64,000 bases of DNA from Paenibacillus plantarum (GCF_013141695.1 NZ_WHNY01000016.1:62001-126000); one strand, 5' to 3'; shown: positions 49,932 through 60,423, counted from the first letter of the stretch. Notes: generated by a model from the sequence alone, not told the origin. Translations and numbers: made by a program.

Positions 49932-51284
49932 TTAGCGTTTCACGGCATCAGATGCCTTCTGCACTTCGGCCATCGCCTGCTCTGGTGTTGCGGTTCCACT
50001 GGCCACCTTTTGCAAATTAGCGAACAGCGCTTGTTCAATCGAAGCATTATCCAAGAAACGGATTCCTCCAACATTATTCGTCAGCGCGTTCAAAATCACA
50101 TCAACCGACTGCTTCTCGATGTCCGTTTTCAGATTGGCTTTATCCATCGATAACCCTTCTTTCACGGGAAGGAACTGCAGCGCTTTGCTTAAAATCGTCT
50201 GATATTCGCCAGTAGCCATGAACTCAACGAATCTCCAAGCTGCTTCTTTATGCTTCGAATCTTTACTAATACCTAGTGGCACATCACCATTGATGAGGAC
50301 ACTTGTTTTTCCGCCAGCAATTGTCGGCATTGGCACAAGACCGAACGTACGATCGCCGATTTTCAGCCCATCCTTATTCGCCACATCCGTCATAATCCAA
50401 GCACCCACCAGAATCATTGGCAGCTGTCTCTTCTGTTCGTACATATCACGCAAATCCGGATCGAATTTGGTTGTCAGGTTGCCGTCTTGGAAAATTTTAT
50501 CCGCGTAAAACTGTTTGAATGCATTCGTCGCCTGGAGGAACACAGGATCTGTAAATTTCGCTTTGCCCGCGTCAGCTTCGTATAATTTCCCTGGTGCAAT
50601 TTGATTCACAAGTGTATAAAAGACATCCGTAACCGTCGCGCTTTTCCCACCGGCGAAGCCTAGACGAGGCACAATGCCCGGCAATTTGGCATCCTCGAAC
50701 TTCTTCACGACCTGCTTCAGTTCGTCGTACGTTTTAGGCGGCTCAGCGCCTACTTTCTTGAACAAATCGACATCATAGGAGAGGAACGGTGTTACCGCAA
50801 CGCCAGTCGGTATCGTTTTGAAATCGTTCTTCTTGGACGATTCCATCGGTGTTGCTTTGAACAACTTCTGCCAATCCTTCCCGAGTGATTTCTCAGCAAG
50901 CGGCGCTAATGGCTCTAGAATCGGTGTATAGTTTTTGATCATCGGCCCGTTAGAGAAAGCCATCACATCCGGAACCTCTCCACCTTGGATAGCGACTTGA
51001 ATTTTCTTGTCGTAATCGGCAGATGGCGTGCGCACATAATTCACTTTGATTTTGGGATATTTCTCGTTAAAAGCTTTAATTAACGGCTGCCATACGTTGT
51101 CTTCCGGTGACCAGGACCAGAACGAAATTTCGCCTGTAATCTCTTCAGGCTTCTGCGTGGCAGCTGCCTTCACATCCCCCGACGGGGCTGGCGTCGTACT
51201 GGCCGTTTGTGATGAGCAAGCAGACAGCACCAACGGAACGGTCAATCCAATGAGTAAATAATTCATAAATCTCATTCTTTTCAT
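49932..51284 (-). CDS. Carbohydrate ABC transporter substrate-binding lipoprotein
   Basis: A 450-residue extracellular binding protein of the sugar importer family (SBP_bac_1). The signal peptide ends in lipobox LSAC, followed by a Ser/Thr/Pro linker and EEITGEISFWSWSPEDNVWQ. The C-terminal helices are typical of CUT1 proteins. The start is ATG 51284 with GGGAG upstream. It is the first gene of the operon, directly downstream of operator O1, and captures the oligosaccharide released by the fucosidase (inference). Confidence 0.9.
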   Translation of the reverse strand: MKRMRFMNYLLIGLTVPLVLSACSSQTASTTPAPSGDVKAAATQKPEEITGEISFWSWSPEDNVWQPLIKAFNEKYPKIKVNYVRTPSADYDKKIQVAIQGGEVPDVMAFSNGPMIKNYTPILEPLAPLAEKSLGKDWQKLFKATPMESSKKNDFKTIPTGVAVTPFLSYDVDLFKKVGAEPPKTYDELKQVVKKFEDAKLPGIVPRLGFAGGKSATVTDVFYTLVNQIAPGKLYEADAGKAKFTDPVFLQATNAFKQFYADKIFQDGNLTTKFDPDLRDMYEQKRQLPMILVGAWIMTDVANKDGLKIGDRTFGLVPMPTIAGGKTSVLINGDVPLGISKDSKHKEAAWRFVEFMATGEYQTILSKALQFLPVKEGLSMDKANLKTDIEKQSVDVILNALTNNVGGIRFLDNASIEQALFANLQKVASGTATPEQAMAEVQKASDAVKR

Positions 51285-51311
51285 ACAACAAAACACTCCC
51301 TTTTAAACATA

Positions 51312-51334
51312 TTTAGTATACACGTAATACCAAG
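51312..51334. promoter_or_regulatory. ROK operator O1 (sugar operon side)
   Basis: TTTAGTATA-N5-AATACCAAG, a partly degenerate copy of the perfect palindrome O2, with the same half-site length and spacer. It lies about 28 bp upstream of the binding-protein ATG, over its promoter region. Confidence 0.6.
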
Positions 51335-51486
51335 TAATCAACTGGGATTAGTTGTTTTCAATGTAATGTCTGTAGGGCAATCTGTCAATAATTAGTTTTA
51401 TTTTGTGTGAAAAGAAATGATATCGAAGCTAAACCACCCCTAAAATCACCTCAGATTTATTGATTAAGCGCTTACATTAATGTATA

Positions 51487-51509
51487 TTTAGTATATACGT
51501 TATACTAAA
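51487..51509. promoter_or_regulatory. ROK operator O2 (perfect palindrome)
   Basis: TTTAGTATA (51487-51495), TACGT spacer, TATACTAAA (51501-51509): a perfect 9-bp inverted repeat in the middle of the divergent intergenic region. It is the best candidate site for the ROK repressor encoded at 51621. Confidence 0.75.
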
Positions 51510-51547
51510 TAATAGCACGATAAATTTACGCGATATCCAAAATATTT

Positions 51548-51586
51548 TTGACATAAAAACTTATTTTGTATATTATTCATACTAAT
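51548..51586 (+). promoter_or_regulatory. Promoter of the ROK gene with overlapping operator O3
   Basis: TTGACA (51548-51553), 17-bp spacer, TATTAT (51571-51576). A third operator copy TTTTGTATA-N5-CATACTAAT covers 51564-51586 and thus the -10 box, which predicts autorepression. Confidence 0.65.
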
Positions 51587-51620
51587 TACTACCAACGTAA
51601 CTAAGTAAGGTTGTGACCCG

Positions 51621-52823
51621 ATGCCATCCATTGGACCCATTGGCAATTTTGATTTAGTAAAGAAAATAAATATGGAACACGCTCTCTCTACGATCCTGCA
51701 GTATCGTCCCTTGTCCCGTGCCAAAATTGCTTCGCTCACAGGTCTCAATAAAATGACCGTCTCTAGCTGTGTGGATCTGTTCGTGCAGAAAGGCTTTGTC
51801 GTGGAGTTGGGAACTACCGGTACGTCAAGAGGACGCCCCCCCACTCTGGTCGATCTGAATGAGAAAGCGGGCATTTGCGTCGGGGTGGATATTGAAATTA
51901 ATCATTTTACCGTCTTGATTACCGATTTACTAGGGAAAAAGCTAGATAGCAAGGTATTTCCGCTTCAAAGCAAAGATCCCTTCTTTTTCGTCGAAACGAT
52001 TTCAAATGTATTGCGAGACATTGTGAAAGACCATGGCAAACGCCAATTAGGCATTGTCGGAGTCGGTATCGTCATCCCTGGCTATTACAACATCCGAACG
52101 GATGTCGTTGATTTCAGCGCCAATCTGCAAGAGTGGAACGATTTCCCTTTGCAGGCCGAGCTCACCAAGAGAGTCCCGGATACGACTTTCTATATCAATC
52201 CAGCTCCTTATGCAGGGGCTATGGGAGAAGTGCATTTCGGTGGGGCCAAATCAGCTGATCATTTGGTTTATGTAACGAGTTCATGGGGGTTGTCTGCGGG
52301 CGTATACAGCAAGGGCGAATTATTCACCGGATCGACGGGTACTGCGGGGCGGTTAGGACATTCCACCATTCATATGAACGGCAAAAAATGCACCTGCGGA
52401 AGCAGGGGCTGCTGGGAGATGTACGCCTCCATCAAGGCGCTGTATGAACTGCTTGACACTACGCCTCAGGCGCTGACATTTGCAGAAATTGTGGAAGGCA
52501 TCAAGCGCAGCGATTCCCGAATGACCAGTGCTGTGCACGAGCTAGGCCACTACCAGGGCATCGGTCTCGCCAACGTGATCAATGCCTACAATCCGAAATT
52601 CATCTGCATCGGAGGATTGCTAGCGCTGCTCGGTCCGACGCTGATCAATTCCATCTGGAACACGTTGCGTGAAATGATTCCAGAACGCTTTCTCCTGAAT
52701 CTGGAGATCTACTGTTCGGATCTGGGCGAACTTGGCATTGCTCACGGCGGCGTCTCAATGGTACTGCGACATCTGTCCGGCATGATTATTGAGCATTCGT
52801 TGCTGGAGCAGGCGAAAGTGTAG
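51621..52823 (+). CDS. ROK-family transcriptional repressor (NagC/XylR type)
   Basis: A 400-residue regulator. The N-terminal winged helix (ALSTILQYRPLSRAKIASLT, NKMTVSSCVDLF) is followed by a ROK sugar-binding fold (GVDIEINHFTVLITDLLGK) and the structural zinc motif CTCGSRGC (257-264). The catalytic Asp region of ROK kinases (ENDAN) reads INPAPYAGAMGE, so it is a sensor, not a kinase. It is divergent from the sugar operon and surrounded by three palindromes it probably binds. The inducer should be a sugar from the pathway. Confidence 0.9.
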   Translation: MPSIGPIGNFDLVKKINMEHALSTILQYRPLSRAKIASLTGLNKMTVSSCVDLFVQKGFVVELGTTGTSRGRPPTLVDLNEKAGICVGVDIEINHFTVLITDLLGKKLDSKVFPLQSKDPFFFVETISNVLRDIVKDHGKRQLGIVGVGIVIPGYYNIRTDVVDFSANLQEWNDFPLQAELTKRVPDTTFYINPAPYAGAMGEVHFGGAKSADHLVYVTSSWGLSAGVYSKGELFTGSTGTAGRLGHSTIHMNGKKCTCGSRGCWEMYASIKALYELLDTTPQALTFAEIVEGIKRSDSRMTSAVHELGHYQGIGLANVINAYNPKFICIGGLLALLGPTLINSIWNTLREMIPERFLLNLEIYCSDLGELGIAHGGVSMVLRHLSGMIIEHSLLEQAKV

Positions 52824-52893
52824 GATGTTTGTATTGGGCAAGTGTTGGTTATGAACAAGAAGCAGAGTGATAATTATAAAACTCATTGACCAA

Positions 52894-52942
52894 GGATCCT
52901 CTTGAATTCGGCAAAATCCGATAAAAAAGAGGATTCTTTTTT
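52894..52942 (+). terminator. Terminator of the ROK gene
   Basis: ATCCTCTT (52896-52903) pairs with AAGAGGAT (52927-52934), with an inner CGG/CCG, followed by TCTTTTTTC. The remainder to 53220 holds no gene that can be supported. Confidence 0.7.
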
Positions 52943-53234
52943 CTGTTCTTTTCGAAACCTAGATAAGCGGAATGAATATGGCAGTGTTCCTCTGGGTTAA
53001 CCCCTCCAATCGCTTGTTTCCATGGATAAGCTGCAATGCCTGGAAGATCCGCTCGTCAGAGAGATTGTAGAAATGGTTAATTGATTTCCAAGGGGTAACT
53101 TTACATTTGAACTCGATTCTTCCTTTTCTTCCAAAATGCACAAATTTACCTTTCTATTAAATTAAGTTCATGATATTTTAAAGTAATAATTTAGCAATTT
53201 ATAGATCATTATTAGATTATTTGGAGGAGAGAAA

Positions 53235-56200
53235 GTGGGATATTTCATCAAACGTTTTACATCTCTAATGCTTGTTTGCGCTTTAATTTGTAGTTTCACA
53301 GGAATCGTTCAAGCAGAAGAGCTGCCAAAAAATGCTCTGTCTGACATCAATCAATCTTATGCAAAGGCTGAAATTGAAGCATTAGTTAATTCTGGCGTAC
53401 TTGCAGGATATGAAGATGGAACTTTTCAGCCAACCAAGTCGGTGACAAGAGCAGAATTGGCTAAAATTCTCGTACTGTCTCTTGGTTTGAAAATAAACTC
53501 TTCGCAGGAGACTACTCAATCGTTTCAGGATGTAGCATCATCGAGCTGGTACGCCGATTACGTTAAAACATTAGTAGCAGCGGGAATTACAGAGGGTACT
53601 TCAACAGAAACGTTCTCGCCTAATGCAAATGTGACACGAGAAGAGTTGATTGTCTTTATTGTTCGCGCCCTTCAATTAGACAAGCTCGCAGCAAATCGGG
53701 CTGTGAACAAGGTATTCTCGGATCAAGAGAATATTGCCGATTGGGCGCAAAGTGCTGTTTCATTAGCAGCAGAGATTCAGTTAGTTCAAGGCATTGAAAC
53801 GGCAGATCAGGGACTTGTATTTTCGCCAAAAGGGTTAGCAGACCGGCAAGCTATTGCTAGATTAGCATTCGAACTGCAGGCTCATCATGAGGTATACAAG
53901 GATAAAGCTAACAACCTTTCTACTAGTGAAAGTGATGCCCACCCGGGGATTACGAAAATTGAAGTTGTCAGTAATACGAGTATCACTGTGACATTTGAGA
54001 GAAATCTGACTAACTTGAATAAGGATGATTTTGCTTTTGATAAACCATTACTGGTCGTTGAAGCTGCTTATCAAACAGGCAGTAAATCCGTCGTTATATT
54101 AACGACATCTGCTCAAATTTTGGGTACAGACTATCATTTGTCATTCCGAGGAAAAGCCATTGATCTCGTCGTAACAGGAGTTGCCGGATTATTTGGAGGC
54201 GGTGGCGGTGGTGGTGGTGGTGGTTCAACGATCGCACAACAATTAGCTAGCGGTAAGGAGATTGACTCTGTAATCGTTAGCCAATCAGGCACTTACGGGC
54301 CTAGTTCTGGAACCACAACAGTAAAGAACTTGGTACTTGATCCAGGTACACAAGGTGAAATTACATTAAAGAACATTCACGCTGATCATCTTGAGGTGAA
54401 GTCAGGTGCTGTGAATTCTGTCAAATTAACGAATTCATCGGTTAGTTTACTAGTCGTTAATGCTATTAATAACAATGGTCAAATGGTTCGAATTGTTGTG
54501 TTAGACGGCGCGGTAATTACGAACACAGAAGTACTTTCACAAGTTATTCTTGAATCTGCAACAACGAGCGGAACATTAGGCAACATAACAATCAAACCCG
54601 CAGCAGGTGGGAAGAACATTGCTTTTAGAGGGAATTTGAATGGCAATATCTTGAATGAAGCGTCAAATTCACATCTTCAAATTGAACCGCCGACTACTGG
54701 CAATACGCAGCCTACCGTCATCCATTCTATTCATTATGCTGACGGTATCACTAATGGCGTATTAAACGTTGGAAAAGATGTAGATATACAATCGATCGTT
54801 TCGGTTACACCAATTACATTTCAAGGCGATATTGATACTGTGTTGAAACTACTAGATCAGTATCCGATTGGACAAGTGGACAATACGCTGAAGACGAAAG
54901 CCATTGAAGAAGCCAAAAAAGCCATGGAAAAGGCAATAAATAGTTCGATGACTGGTAGTTCAGATCAGAATACGCTGTTTGATCAAGCAGATAAAGCGAT
55001 AACGAACGCTAAGGCGCTGGGAGTTACTGATTCAGAGTTAAACCAATCCAATTATAATATTGTAAAATATTATTTTAATGCAACTCAATTACTGTTAAAC
55101 AGTGTAGAAATTCAATACAAGCCTGGTGACAACGCGTTATCTGTTACTCAAATGCCTATTTTTCCTACTTCTATGGATCCGAGTGTAGCTTACATATGGA
55201 AGTCTGATCGAACCGATCTCATATCACCTTGGAGTTTTAATCGCCCAGCAGCAGGCGAAGGAGATGCCGAAGTCCATCTAACACTTACGCTATTCAGTGG
55301 TCCATCTTCCGCTACTAAGACTGTTACAATTCGAATAAAAGAATATAACTCTAAGGTAGAGGCAGGTCAGAGTGTTCGATCGGATCTAATTCTTATCAAA
55401 TTTGATCATCCTGTTGTCAATTCGAAGGTATCGGACTTTTCTTTCGATAAAGGGGTACAAGTAACGAACGTTACGCAATACCCGTACCTGAAGGAATTTG
55501 CACTTTTAACGATTACCGGACAAGTTAGTGGCGAAACTTATCAACTGCAGTACTTGAATAAAAACATTGTTACACTTACTGGAAATACGGTTAACAAGTG
55601 CACTGAAACAAGTTGTGAGATTCCACATTATTACTACCCGGCCTCTAATCTTATACCGTTACCAGGAGTAATGATTCCTGGTAGAATCATCGGAGACACT
55701 AGAGAATATACGTCAAACGGGTATACGGGTATTCAGAATGCCCTAGTAAAATTAGTGGGAACGAATCAAACTACACATACGGATCTTAATGGTCATTTTC
55801 AATTTGATCAGGTTGATCCGGGTATCCCCTATACGATTGAGGTTATAAAAGAAGGGTATTCTACTGCATCTACAGCACAATTCACATTGGCTTCTGGAGA
55901 GCCTTATTTTGCAGGTATGTTGATTATGCATACAAAGCCAAAGCAAGTAACTGATTTTAAAACACAGCTTGTTAAAAGCAATGCTATATTCTTTCTATGG
56001 TTTCCGCAGTCATATGACGGCAGCATCGTCGAGTATGTTATTTATAAAAATGGGGTTGAAGTTCAAAGAACCGAAGGCGTTGGCTCAACCATAGGTAACT
56101 TGCAACCAGGAACTAGCTATACATTTAGTATTAAAGCGTGTAATGATGTGGGCTGTTCCGAACCTGTTGATATTGACGTACGGACATCGATTACTCTGAA

Positions 56201-56609
56201 AATAAGTGAGATCGTGCCAATCGATACGGATACAGTAACGCATACCGTGTATGATACCTTAGTTCAACAGAATGCAACTGGTGCTTATATAGTACCAACC
56301 AAAGCGGCTTCAGCGGACATTTTGCGCATAGCGTTGGCTGATGCTGATTATATACCGCATCAAGGTGCCGCTAGACTCAAAGGACAATTAGATGCAACGA
56401 TGCTAACTGTCAATATTCTAGGCGTGGTGAATAATTTAGCAGGGAAACTTATCGTAGATAACGGAGTTACTTATTTAGAAATTCCATTTATTTCGAAACT
56501 AAATCCTTATTATCTCTCTAATCACTACGATTTGAGTGGATTATCTTATACGATAAATGGTCAAGAAAACCAAGTGGATTATTTAGGTTTTTTCATCTTA
56601 AACGAATAA
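53235..56609 (+). CDS. Large SLH-domain cell-surface protein
   Basis: A 1124-residue secreted protein held to the wall by three N-terminal SLH domains (about 35-225; AGYEDGTFQPTKSVTRAELA, then ITEGTSTETFSPNANVTREE). After an Ig-like domain comes a ten-glycine linker (about 321-330), a beta-rich region with repeats of the KNLVLDPGTQGEITLKNI kind, a second Ig-like domain, a carboxypeptidase-regulatory-like domain (GYTGIQNALVKLVGTN) and an Fn3 domain (about 900-995). No catalytic domain was recognised. GTG start with GGAGGAGAG. It may be an S-layer or adhesin-like protein. Confidence 0.82.
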   Translation: MGYFIKRFTSLMLVCALICSFTGIVQAEELPKNALSDINQSYAKAEIEALVNSGVLAGYEDGTFQPTKSVTRAELAKILVLSLGLKINSSQETTQSFQDVASSSWYADYVKTLVAAGITEGTSTETFSPNANVTREELIVFIVRALQLDKLAANRAVNKVFSDQENIADWAQSAVSLAAEIQLVQGIETADQGLVFSPKGLADRQAIARLAFELQAHHEVYKDKANNLSTSESDAHPGITKIEVVSNTSITVTFERNLTNLNKDDFAFDKPLLVVEAAYQTGSKSVVILTTSAQILGTDYHLSFRGKAIDLVVTGVAGLFGGGGGGGGGGSTIAQQLASGKEIDSVIVSQSGTYGPSSGTTTVKNLVLDPGTQGEITLKNIHADHLEVKSGAVNSVKLTNSSVSLLVVNAINNNGQMVRIVVLDGAVITNTEVLSQVILESATTSGTLGNITIKPAAGGKNIAFRGNLNGNILNEASNSHLQIEPPTTGNTQPTVIHSIHYADGITNGVLNVGKDVDIQSIVSVTPITFQGDIDTVLKLLDQYPIGQVDNTLKTKAIEEAKKAMEKAINSSMTGSSDQNTLFDQADKAITNAKALGVTDSELNQSNYNIVKYYFNATQLLLNSVEIQYKPGDNALSVTQMPIFPTSMDPSVAYIWKSDRTDLISPWSFNRPAAGEGDAEVHLTLTLFSGPSSATKTVTIRIKEYNSKVEAGQSVRSDLILIKFDHPVVNSKVSDFSFDKGVQVTNVTQYPYLKEFALLTITGQVSGETYQLQYLNKNIVTLTGNTVNKCTETSCEIPHYYYPASNLIPLPGVMIPGRIIGDTREYTSNGYTGIQNALVKLVGTNQTTHTDLNGHFQFDQVDPGIPYTIEVIKEGYSTASTAQFTLASGEPYFAGMLIMHTKPKQVTDFKTQLVKSNAIFFLWFPQSYDGSIVEYVIYKNGVEVQRTEGVGSTIGNLQPGTSYTFSIKACNDVGCSEPVDIDVRTSITLKISEIVPIDTDTVTHTVYDTLVQQNATGAYIVPTKAASADILRIALADADYIPHQGAARLKGQLDATMLTVNILGVVNNLAGKLIVDNGVTYLEIPFISKLNPYYLSNHYDLSGLSYTINGQENQVDYLGFFILNE

Positions 56610-56631
56610 GCGTCAAATAACCTCACGGTGA

Positions 56632-56674
56632 AATGAGAACAACCCCCAAAAACAATATGGGGGTTGTTCTCATT
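56632..56674. terminator. Strong bidirectional terminator after the SLH gene
   Basis: A perfect 16-bp stem: AATGAGAACAACCCCC (56632-56647) with GGGGGTTGTTCTCATT (56659-56674), followed downstream by ATTTTTTC. It also serves the convergent aldo/keto reductase gene. Confidence 0.85.
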
Positions 56675-56706
56675 CGATTATTTTTTCATAAGCAGCTTAA
56701 CGGATC

Positions 56707-57708
56707 TCAACTAAACTCACGCCTCCGCGGCAAAGAAAACCATAGTCCATCGAGCCATGCTAGCTCCTGTTCCGTTAACTTATCCATGTGAGCAGCACGC
56801 AGACTGGCGTCCAACTGCTCCGGACGACTCGCACCAATGATCGCGGATGTGATTCCCGGTTGCTGAGTAACCCATCGCACGGCCGTTGTTGTTGGATCAA
56901 AGTTACGTTCTTGGCACCAGGCTTGGTACTTCTCAACCGCGACAAACTGCGCTTCTTGCCAATATCGCTCCTGATACAAAGAACCCGCATTGTTTCCGAG
57001 TCCAAAACGAGTCCCCTCTTCCACACTTGCATTGTTCCTATAGCGGCCCGTCAACAGGCCTCCCGCTAGTGGGTTGTAACTGATAATCCCAAGCCCCTCA
57101 TCAAGGGCCATTGGAACCAGGTCTTCCTCAATCATGCGAAACAAGAGATTGTAGCGGGGCTGAACGCTCACAAGTCGGATGTAATTCTTTCTTTCAGCAA
57201 TTCCGTTAGCTTTTGCCACTTGCCAAGCACGCCAATTGGATACACCTATGTAGCGAACTTTGCCTTGCTCAACCAGATCATCGAACGCACGTAAAGTTTC
57301 ATCCATAGGTACGCTTGGGTCAAATTGATGAGCTTGATAGAGGTCAAGATAATCCGTTTTTAGACGGCGAAGGCTCTCCTCAACAGATGATAGGATATGC
57401 TTCCTACTCAACCCACGATCATTTGGACCAAGTCCCATCGCACCAAAACACTTTGTCGCTAACACCACTTTGTCTCGTTTACTCTCTAACCATTCCCCAA
57501 TAATCGATTCAGTTGCACCCGCGATGGCGTGCGAAGTTCTCCCAATGGGATACACATCTGCCGTATCAATAAAACTCACGCCAGCGTCGAACGCCTTATC
57601 AAGAATTTCGAAGGAGGTTTTTTTGTCTGCCTGATTGCCAAATGTCATCGTGCCCAGACACAGATTCGTTACCTTTAATCCGGATTGTCCTAAAGAGCGA
57701 ATTTCCAC
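56707..57708 (-). CDS. Aldo/keto reductase
   Basis: A 333-residue NADPH-dependent oxidoreductase of TIM-barrel fold (GSLGQSGL-like start, GTMTFGNQADKKTSF). The catalytic tetrad is visible: Asp/Tyr in FIDTADVYPIG, Lys in VLATKCFG, and a His in LYQAHQFDP. Cofactor-binding segment GITSAIIGASRPEQLD. The start is GTG 57708 with AGAGGTG upstream; codons up to 57768 belong to an unlikely extension. It lies downstream of the AraC gene on the same strand. Confidence 0.88.
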   Translation of the reverse strand: MEIRSLGQSGLKVTNLCLGTMTFGNQADKKTSFEILDKAFDAGVSFIDTADVYPIGRTSHAIAGATESIIGEWLESKRDKVVLATKCFGAMGLGPNDRGLSRKHILSSVEESLRRLKTDYLDLYQAHQFDPSVPMDETLRAFDDLVEQGKVRYIGVSNWRAWQVAKANGIAERKNYIRLVSVQPRYNLLFRMIEEDLVPMALDEGLGIISYNPLAGGLLTGRYRNNASVEEGTRFGLGNNAGSLYQERYWQEAQFVAVEKYQAWCQERNFDPTTTAVRWVTQQPGITSAIIGASRPEQLDASLRAAHMDKLTEQELAWLDGLWFSLPRRREFS

Positions 57709-57918
57709 AATAAGCACCTCTTTCCCCACGTTATAGTTATTTTTCGATCGAGAAAACTTCTTTTGCAACCGTCAGGGCGGACATTGCCTTCGGCCATTCG
57801 CATCCCTACTTCCACTTTATTAATTTTGCTCTTCTAAATAAGCTTTGCGTAATTTAATTATGCAACGAATCCATAAGAAACTGGTATCCTGATCATCTTA
57901 AATGTTTGCCTATTTCTC

Positions 57919-58860
57919 TCACACATTAGATACTTGCTCTGTAGTGTCCTGTACTTGATCATATGTTTCCTTGATCCGCTTTTTATCGGCTTTGGGCGGA
58001 TAACCATACATTCGAGAATACTCACGGCTAAACTGAGATGCACTTTCGTAACCCACTCGGTAGGCAACCTCAGAAGCATCCACCGATTCTGTTAACAATA
58101 AGCGCCGTGCTTCTTGTAACCGGATTTGTTTTTGAAATTGAAGAGGGCTCATCGCAGTAATTTCTTTAAAGTGTCTATGTAACGAAGAAACACTCATATT
58201 CGCTATTTCGGCAAGTTCTTCAATTCGTAAGGGGCTGGCATAGTTGTTTATGACTTGTTCAATTGCAACATTGATTTGATGGGTTGAGCTTCCTTCCATG
58301 ACAAGTTGCTCCAAAATAATCCCATTCTGTCCTTGCAGCACCCGATAAAGAATTTCCTTTGTAAATAGTGGAGCAAGCACCGGAATATCTTTCGGACTAT
58401 CCAGCAAACGAGCTAACCTAATAACCGAATCTAACAAAGATGTTTCGATCTGGCTGACAAACATAGCCCGCTTCGGATATTGTTTAGGGTCCGTACGAAA
58501 TTCAGTATCATGTAGAAGCTCTAGGATTTGACTCGGTGTAAATTCAAGTTTGAAACCCAAATAGGGAATATCGGAAGTGGCGTCAGTGACTTGGGAGGTA
58601 ACGGGTAAATGAACGGATGCAACAAGATAATCGGCAGGACTGTACCTAAAGCGTTCCTGTGCCAGCCAAACTTCCTTCGCCCCTTGAACTACCATACAAA
58701 AAGAAGGCTTGTAAACGCCATGGCTTTGTCCAGCCGCTTGCGAGACACGTATGAAAAATAAGGATGGAATAGCCGTTGGGTGAACACCATCCTTTTGTGC
58801 ATAGCGCTCTATGATTTTGCTAAGTTCCTTCTGCTGTTTACTGATGATTATTTCAGTCAT
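57919..58860 (-). CDS. AraC-family transcriptional regulator
   Basis: A 313-residue activator with an N-terminal AraC_N ligand domain (SHGVYKPSFCMVVQGAKEVW) and a C-terminal pair of helix-turn-helices (IEELAEIANMSVSSLHRHFK, VAYRVGYESASQFSREYSRM). The start is ATG 58860 with AAGGAGAAGATA upstream; the frame open to 59025 has no ribosome site and overlaps the divergent promoter region. Regulators of this subfamily often sit beside oxidoreductase genes; here they are flanked by two aldo/keto reductase genes, probable targets. Confidence 0.87.
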   Translation of the reverse strand: MTEIIISKQQKELSKIIERYAQKDGVHPTAIPSLFFIRVSQAAGQSHGVYKPSFCMVVQGAKEVWLAQERFRYSPADYLVASVHLPVTSQVTDATSDIPYLGFKLEFTPSQILELLHDTEFRTDPKQYPKRAMFVSQIETSLLDSVIRLARLLDSPKDIPVLAPLFTKEILYRVLQGQNGIILEQLVMEGSSTHQINVAIEQVINNYASPLRIEELAEIANMSVSSLHRHFKEITAMSPLQFQKQIRLQEARRLLLTESVDASEVAYRVGYESASQFSREYSRMYGYPPKADKKRIKETYDQVQDTTEQVSNV

Positions 58861-59029
58861 TATCTTCTCCTTGTTCCTATTTCTCTTAGTTCGATTATAA
58901 TCCATATTTGTCTGTCGCATAAGTCGTCGTGAGAGGATTAGGCAAACATTTGGCACGAATGGGATAACTGTCTCTAGGTCATCTCGTGCATAATAAGTAA
59001 GAGAATATGGAAAATACGACATCATTTAA

Positions 59030-59896
<867 letters not shown>

Positions 59897-59911
59897 CGCG
59901 AATAAAATGAG

Positions 59912-59962
59912 AAACAGCGGCAGTCATGGACTTTCTTCCCGTCCGAGGCTGCCGCTGTTTTC
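59912..59962 (+). terminator. Terminator of the aldo/keto reductase gene
   Basis: AAACAGCGGCAG (59912-59923) pairs perfectly with CTGCCGCTGTTT (59949-59960), followed by TCTGATTTC. Confidence 0.75.
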
Positions 59963-60023
59963 TGATTTCGGCACTCTTTCCTTATTATTTGGTATTCTGA
60001 TTAAACAAAGTATTTTATTTGAA

Positions 60024-60060
60024 ATAGTACCTTGACAGTCATAGTACTATGCCGTATTAT
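60024..60060 (+). promoter_or_regulatory. Promoter and putative PadR operator
   Basis: TTGACA (60032-60037), 17-bp spacer, TATTAT (60055-60060). The spacer holds the palindrome ATAGTACTAT (60041-60050) and an ATAGTAC half-site precedes the -35 (60024-60030). This is the position expected for autorepression by the PadR protein encoded 20 bp downstream. Confidence 0.6.
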
Positions 60061-60080
60061 AATAAATGTGAGGTGATGAT

Positions 60081-60410
60081 ATGAGCGAGAACAAAATTAC
60101 ATCCGACCTGCTCCGCGGACATACCGATACGATGATACTACGGCTCTTATCCGAAGCTGACCGCTACGGTTACGAAATTGTCAAATTGATTGCTGAACGC
60201 TCGGGCGGCGAATATGAATTAAAAGAAGCCACGATGTACTCCAGCGTTAAGCGGCTTGAAACAGACGGCGATATCGAGTGGTACTGGGGTGATGAATCTC
60301 AGGGAGGAAGACGCAAGTATTTCAGGATTACTGAAAAGGGCAAAAGTGCTTACGTTCGCAACAAGAACAATTGGGAGTATTCGAAGCGCGTACTAGAAAA
60401 TTTATTATAA
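60081..60410 (+). CDS. PadR-family transcriptional regulator
   Basis: A 109-residue winged-helix repressor (LRGHTDTMILRLLSEADRYG, then YEIVKLIAERSGG, EATMYSSVKRLETDGDIEWY and the beta-wing GGRRKYFRITEKG). PadR proteins, such as LmrR, repress efflux operons and release DNA on binding drugs. It is the first gene of an operon with a pentapeptide fusion protein and a DrrAB-like ABC transporter. The preceding palindrome suggests autorepression. Confidence 0.9.
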   Translation: MSENKITSDLLRGHTDTMILRLLSEADRYGYEIVKLIAERSGGEYELKEATMYSSVKRLETDGDIEWYWGDESQGGRRKYFRITEKGKSAYVRNKNNWEYSKRVLENLL

Positions 60411-60423
60411 GGGAGAGATTGCT

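Noticed and set aside
52959-53141. 60-residue - strand frame between the ROK and SLH genes
   Set aside because: No ribosome site, no recognised family; it could be a gene remnant but nothing supports it as functional.
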